Source of the DNA: Bacillota bacterium
Lineage (GTDB): Bacteria > Bacillota > Dethiobacteria > Dethiobacterales > Dethiobacteraceae
Direction of reading: 5' to 3'
Length of the DNA: 35,506 nt
NCBI GenBank assembly: GCA_012523945.1
Contig: JAAYSO010000034.1
Location: 1 to 35,506 of the forward strand
This document shows positions 32,046 through 35,506 of this stretch, piece after piece. The stretch's first letter is position 1. Every line of letters starts with the position of its first letter. Below the pieces are notes generated by a model. That model was not told the origin of the DNA and ran no database searches. It was given only the letters and a program-made list of their open reading frames with translations. Position numbers and translations under genes: made by a program.

Positions 32046-32372
32046 CTAACGTAATTCGGTCGGTACAAAAGCATCAATAATGCCGATTACTAAAGCGGCC
32101 AAAGCAGCCCCAAGGATAGTAACACTCATCCCGGGAACAAGCCACTGTGCCACATAAATCACAATGGCAGAGACAATAAAACCGACAATGCCTCTATTGC
32201 GGGGAGAAATACTTTCCCCCAGTACACTTTCCACAATAAACCCCAATAACGCTATGACGACGGCAGCAATTAAGGAAACAACAAAGCCCATACTGGCAAA
32301 GCCAGGCAGTAAAAAGCTTACCAGCATTAACACAATGGCAGAGACAATAAACCGTACAATTAAACCCAGCAT
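32046..32372 (-). CDS. Phage-holin-like (YvlD-type) small membrane protein beside gpr
   Basis: 108-residue protein with four hydrophobic segments (LIVRFIVSAIVLMLVSFLL; MGFVVSLIAAVVIALLGFI; IVGFIVSAIVIYVAQWLV; ILGAALAALVIGIIDAF). Two halves look like a tandem repeat, each with a V-R/G-FIVSAIV start, and the tail FVPTELR is probably conserved. It resembles the holin-4/YvlD-like membrane family; its role is unknown. ATG after GGGAGGTGAATTT. It lies upstream of gpr and may be co-transcribed during spore formation. Confidence 0.85.
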   Translation of the reverse strand: MLGLIVRFIVSAIVLMLVSFLLPGFASMGFVVSLIAAVVIALLGFIVESVLGESISPRNRGIVGFIVSAIVIYVAQWLVPGMSVTILGAALAALVIGIIDAFVPTELR

Positions 32373-32407
32373 AAATTCACCTCCCTGAAAAAGTGATATT
32401 CTGCCAT

Positions 32408-32436
32408 TAGCTTAACCAAACCGTTTCTTCCTATAC
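32408..32436 (-). promoter_or_regulatory. SigG-like promoter candidate for the holin-like gene and gpr
   Basis: Minus strand GTATA (32436-32432), 17 bases, TAAGCTA (32414-32408). The -35 fits the SigF/SigG pattern GHATR; the -10 matches the SigG consensus in only about 4 of 7 positions. gpr is SigF/SigG-dependent in Bacillus, which makes the site worth noting. Confidence 0.3.
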
Positions 32437-32450
32437 ATTTGCAAGAATTG

Positions 32451-32479
32451 TTGCATTTTAAATAAACACGTGGTAAAAT
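32451..32479 (+). promoter_or_regulatory. SigA-type promoter of rpsT
   Basis: TTGCAT (32451-32456), 17 bases, TAAAAT (32474-32479), about 38 bases before the start codon. Confidence 0.75.
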
Positions 32480-32517
32480 TGACTGTGTCTTTTAAAGCCG
32501 GTGAAGGAGGTGAACGC

Positions 32518-32802
32518 ATGCCAAATACAAAGCAAGCAAAAAAACGGATGAGAGTAACCGCAAAACGGACTGCGCGTAACCGTCGGGTGAAAAGCATGGT
32601 GAAAACTGCTATCCGCCGGTATGGGGACACACTGGCTGAGGGCAATTTGGAAGAAGCCGGTATTAAATTAGCATACGCCGTAAAATTACTTGATAAAGCT
32701 GTCAGCAAAGGCGTTCTGCATAAAAACTCTGCGGCTCGCAAAAAATCCCGCTTGGCTTTGCGTTATAACAAAGCTGTTGCCGCCCAAGCAGCAAACGAAT
32801 AA
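32518..32802 (+). CDS. rpsT: 30S ribosomal protein S20
   Basis: 94-residue basic helical protein that binds 16S rRNA. The start MPNTKQAKKRMRVTAKRTAR, then NRRVKSMVKTAIRR, and the end VLHKNSAARKKSRLALRYNK are typical. ATG follows GGAGGTGAACGC. An in-frame ATG at 32470... is not needed, since the codon there lies before the promoter's transcription start region and lacks a ribosome binding site. Monocistronic, with a terminator 16 bases past the stop. Confidence 0.97.
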   Translation: MPNTKQAKKRMRVTAKRTARNRRVKSMVKTAIRRYGDTLAEGNLEEAGIKLAYAVKLLDKAVSKGVLHKNSAARKKSRLALRYNKAVAAQAANE

Positions 32803-32813
32803 TCATATGACAA

Positions 32814-32840
32814 CAAGCCCGGCTTTACCGGGTTTTTTGT
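32814..32840 (+). terminator. Rho-independent terminator of rpsT
   Basis: CCCGG (32818-32822), CTTTA loop, CCGGG (32828-32832), then TTTTTTG, with further A/T pairing of the flanks. Confidence 0.85.
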
Positions 32841-32895
32841 TACCAAACCACCTCCTTACCGGAGACGTAAAATTTATGTTTAAACCGGAAAAAAT

Positions 32896-32930
32896 AAGAA
32901 CCGAAGGCACACACCTTCGGTTCTTTTTTA
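32896..32930. terminator. Bidirectional terminator between rpsT and holA
   Basis: AAGAACCGAAGG (32896-32907), CACACA loop, CCTTCGGTTCTT (32914-32925), with A-rich and T-rich flanks. It ends holA transcription and backs up the rpsT terminator. The remaining bases to 32997 hold nothing else I can see. Confidence 0.88.
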
Positions 32931-32997
32931 TTGGCAGGAAATTATATCAAGCTTGATTTGTTTCTTCCTATCCGCTGCGGGCTGTGAAGCACCATTC

Positions 32998-34008
32998 TTA
33001 TGCGGCTCCTAAAGCAATGATTAAAGTTTCCAGGGCCAAAACCGGTTCAATTCGTCCCCGTTTGATATCCAGTTCACACTGCGCCAACAGCTCCACCGCC
33101 CGTTTTAAGTACGCCTCACTTGTTTTTGCTGCCTGTTGCGTAATTTTTTTGGCGGCATAGGGATGGATCTTCAGCGCCGCTGCCAAGTTGCTTTCACCGG
33201 CAGCCAGTATTTCCTTTGCTTCTCCCAGAAGGCGAAACTGGCGAATTAACATGGCTAAAATAACTAAAGCAGGTTCACCGGCGGCCAAAAGATCACGCAA
33301 AAATAATAAAGCCTCCCTTGTTCTGCCGTAAACTGCCGCATCCACTAAAGCAAAAATATCCGCCTGGACGGTGCGTGTACAAACTGCCGCAATGCTCTCT
33401 TTGGTCACCGTCTTTTCTTCCCCCAAATAAACTGCCAGTTTAGCAATTTCAGAGGCGGCATTACGTAAATCGCCGCCAATTCTCTCTTGTAAAAAGGCTA
33501 AATTCTCACCGCCAATGGTTTTGCCGTGGGCGGCAAGTTGTTGTTTGAGCCAGTTTTGCAAAGCATAACCTTTAAGCGGTTCAAAGCGGTAGAGGGCACC
33601 GCGGGCATTTAATTCTTTAACGATTTTAGCGGTGAAAGAAAGTTCAGGAGCAAAAAAGACAAGGCAAGCCTCGTGTTTTCTTACCAGTAAACGCCCTACC
33701 AGCTCTTTATCAAAACGCTGGGCTTTGGCAAAATAGGGGGCATTTTTCACCAGCAACAGACGGCTGCCACCAAATAAAGAGACGGTATCCGTCATGGCCA
33801 AAACTTCTTCCAAAGCAAGCTCTTTCCCGTCCACAACGGCACTGGCTGCCCCGGCTTCACTTTGAGGAAATATTTTTTTTACTAACTCTGTCGCCGCTTC
33901 TTCTGCCAGAAAGTCCTCCTTGGCGTAAAAAAGATAGACAGGCCGTATTTCACCGGCCTTCAATTCCCGCATCAGCCGCAAATAATCTAATTCCTGCTGT
34001 TTTCGCAT
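32998..34008 (-). CDS. holA: DNA polymerase III delta subunit
   Basis: 336-residue clamp-loader subunit that opens the beta clamp. The start region RELKAGEIRPVYLFYAKEDF is typical, followed by VVDGKELALEEVLAMTDTVS, FGGSRLLLVKNAPYF and GDLRNAASEIAKLAVYLGE. The Lys of the AAA+ site is not conserved in delta, as usual. The ATG at 34008 is chosen over in-frame starts at 34149, which overlaps the GH57 gene, and 33969, which would remove part of the first helix; its ribosome binding site is weak (GGGTG). B. subtilis YqeN family; usually next to rpsT as here. Confidence 0.94.
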   Translation of the reverse strand: MRKQQELDYLRLMRELKAGEIRPVYLFYAKEDFLAEEAATELVKKIFPQSEAGAASAVVDGKELALEEVLAMTDTVSLFGGSRLLLVKNAPYFAKAQRFDKELVGRLLVRKHEACLVFFAPELSFTAKIVKELNARGALYRFEPLKGYALQNWLKQQLAAHGKTIGGENLAFLQERIGGDLRNAASEIAKLAVYLGEEKTVTKESIAAVCTRTVQADIFALVDAAVYGRTREALLFLRDLLAAGEPALVILAMLIRQFRLLGEAKEILAAGESNLAAALKIHPYAAKKITQQAAKTSEAYLKRAVELLAQCELDIKRGRIEPVLALETLIIALGAA

Positions 34009-34084
34009 CTGGTTCACCCGGCTTAATTTTATCTTTCCCCATATATTTTTCCATGCAACCGGGTTTTCCCTGCCAATTTTTTTC

Positions 34085-35506
34085 TTAGCGTTGAGAAGGC
34101 ACCATGGCGGTGGGACCTGCCAAAGGATCAACGGGCCAAGCTGCTTCACCGTGCTTGGGGAAAATAACCGGGTTACGGACTTCTAAGGGCAGATCTTTGC
34201 CACAGGCACGGTAAAAATTGGCCAGGTGTTTGCGGAAAAGTGCTTCAAAGGGGGCCACCTGGTAGTAGGGCATACTGTCCACCCACCAGGTAAAATCGCT
34301 GCCTTCGGCAATTAAAAGGTTTTCCTTGGCCTGCATAAACTGCTCAAAACTAATACTTCCCCTGACCTCCTCCAAGGTCTGCCGTGCTTTTAGCAGCATT
34401 TCCCAGAGCTTGTTTTTACCTTCACTGCCGATCCAGCGCACCAAGCTGTGATCAACCCAGGAACCGGAAAAGATTTGTTTAATCTCACGTGTGGGCGGGT
34501 ACTGACGGAGAAAATCATGCACCGTGACAGTGATTAAACCACTTTCTGCAGACAGGCGGCTGTAAAGTTTATGTAAAAATTCATTTTTGTCATGAGGATA
34601 CCACTCCCAGGCATTTTCACCGTCCAGGGCAATAGTTACTAAATGGGGGCCGGTACAGGACGCCACTGATTCTTGTATGCGGTGCAAACGTTCAATCAGG
34701 TCATCGACGGCATGGTCCATGGACATCTGATGATAAACGAAGCCAATACGGTCAGAAAGATGATGATCGCGAAAAACCATGGCTATTTTTTTCTTACCTG
34801 CCCGCACCAGGTAGGGACGGTAAAGCTCGTCTGCATTTAGCACATGACCAAAACCGTCGCGGTAAAATTCAATACCCAAAGAGCGGGCAAGAATATCCTC
34901 ATCGGAAATTGTCCAGGAAAAACCGTGTTCAGCAAACAGAGCAAGAGTTTCCGGGCTGACAGCCTGTTCAGGCGGCCAAATGCCATCGGGAAAAGTTTCA
35001 AAATAATGATAGTACTGATTAACGGCTTTGACAATTTGATCGGCAGCAGCTTCAGGATAATTATACGCAGCGGGGATTTGTAATCCGGGGGAGGCCCGTA
35101 AGGCACTGCGGCTGTCAATAATCAGGGGCATAATGGGATGATAAAAAGGTGTGGTGATGACTTCAATCTGCCCGGAAAGAGCCAATTCCCGGTGGATTGG
35201 TATTACCTGGCCCATAATCTCCCACTGTTTTGCCATTACTTTTTCCTTATCTGCTTCCGTAAAATTATGACCTTTGCTTTGCAGTTCCTGCAATTCAGGG
35301 TCATTGGCTCGTATTTCCGGGTCAATCCAGGTTAAATTAAACCAAACCTGCAAATCAAGATAATCTTGATCAGTAAAACGAACCAGAGCCTCCTCCACGG
35401 CCTCCGGCTCCCGGCAACAACCCTGCTTCATTAAAAGTTCCTGATAACGGGGCCAAAGCGCAATTACTCGCTCCCAGTGGATATCAAAATAATGCTGCAA
35501 CAAAAA
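34085..35506 (-). CDS. Glycoside hydrolase family 57 protein, 5' end outside the window
   Basis: The last 473 codons are seen; the frame stays open to the window edge and the N-terminal part with the His-rich first motif is missing. GH57 enzymes act on alpha-glucans by a retaining mechanism. Region 3 is GIWPPEQAVS, with the nucleophile Glu at about residue 180 of the visible part. Region 4 is TIALDGENAWEWYPHD, with the acid/base Asp. The later WIGSEGKNKLWEMLLKA and DFTWWVDS segments are also typical of uncharacterised GH57 proteins linked to glycogen or alpha-glucan use. Substrate not determinable. It is upstream of holA with a 76-base gap. Confidence 0.9.
   Translation of the reverse strand, partial: FLLQHYFDIHWERVIALWPRYQELLMKQGCCREPEAVEEALVRFTDQDYLDLQVWFNLTWIDPEIRANDPELQELQSKGHNFTEADKEKVMAKQWEIMGQVIPIHRELALSGQIEVITTPFYHPIMPLIIDSRSALRASPGLQIPAAYNYPEAAADQIVKAVNQYYHYFETFPDGIWPPEQAVSPETLALFAEHGFSWTISDEDILARSLGIEFYRDGFGHVLNADELYRPYLVRAGKKKIAMVFRDHHLSDRIGFVYHQMSMDHAVDDLIERLHRIQESVASCTGPHLVTIALDGENAWEWYPHDKNEFLHKLYSRLSAESGLITVTVHDFLRQYPPTREIKQIFSGSWVDHSLVRWIGSEGKNKLWEMLLKARQTLEEVRGSISFEQFMQAKENLLIAEGSDFTWWVDSMPYYQVAPFEALFRKHLANFYRACGKDLPLEVRNPVIFPKHGEAAWPVDPLAGPTAMVPSQR

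Noticed and set aside
1-35506. tRNA, rRNA, CRISPR array, known riboswitch or T-box
   Set aside because: None recognised by eye; no regularly spaced repeats, no cloverleaf or T-box motif seen. A tRNAscan-type or Rfam search would settle it.

Overview
The window comes from an endospore-forming, moderately AT-rich Firmicute of the Clostridia (Peptococcaceae/Syntrophomonadaceae-like; genus not determinable by eye). The evidence is the Gram-positive gene order (yqfC-yqfD-phoH-yqfF-ybeY-dgkA-cdd-era-recO; lepA-hemW-hrcA-grpE-dnaK-dnaJ-prmA-rsmE-mtaB; gpr, spoIIP and a yqxA-position gene), a 608-residue Gram-positive-type DnaK, a perfect CIRCE operator and several sporulation genes. Both window ends cut a gene: a transposase tail on the left and a GH57 glycoside hydrolase on the right.

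Layout. 1-127: end of an insertion sequence. 148-2307 (minus): era, recO and a DUF4342/UBA-like gene. 2380-3400: a small + strand membrane-protein gene converging on a lipoprotein gene, sharing a bidirectional terminator; this pair sits between cdd and era, which are adjacent in Bacillus. 3497-10574 (minus): yqfC, yqfD, phoH, yqfF, ybeY, dgkA, a DUF881 gene and cdd, closed by a terminator and preceded by a SigE-like promoter. 10585-13504 (minus): nfeD-class protease, floA and a 130-residue conserved membrane protein. 13516-14224 (minus): rpsU and hinT, each with a good SigA promoter.

14264-18735 is an accessory block, mostly on the + strand, inside an otherwise minus-strand housekeeping region. 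It holds a tandem P-loop ATPase, a divergent membrane-anchored protein of unknown function, and a compact quorum-sensing locus: a KinB-like HisKA histidine kinase, a separate polytopic membrane protein resembling a sensor input domain, AgrB, and a 41-residue AgrD-like cyclic-peptide precursor (18492-18617), closed by a 16-bp-stem terminator. No response regulator is present. The block separates mtaB from hinT/rpsU, and yqeY is absent from its usual place beside rpsU.

18724-29470 (minus): lepA, hemW and the HrcA-controlled chaperone operon hrcA-grpE-dnaK-dnaJ-prmA-rsmE-mtaB. 29517-32436 (minus): a sporulation cluster (holin-like membrane protein, gpr, spoIIP, yqxA-position gene) with SigE- and SigG-like promoter candidates. 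32451-32930: rpsT on the + strand, converging on holA through two terminators. 32998-35506 (minus): holA and the truncated GH57 gene.

Together the genes cover translation and ribosome maturation (era, ybeY, rpsU, rpsT, prmA, rsmE, lepA, mtaB), DNA repair and replication (recO, holA), chaperones, c-di-AMP and envelope functions (yqfF, dgkA, floA/nfeD) and sporulation. The most interesting part is the agr-type locus built around a sporulation-type kinase. It suggests, without proving, a peptide signal feeding into the sporulation decision.
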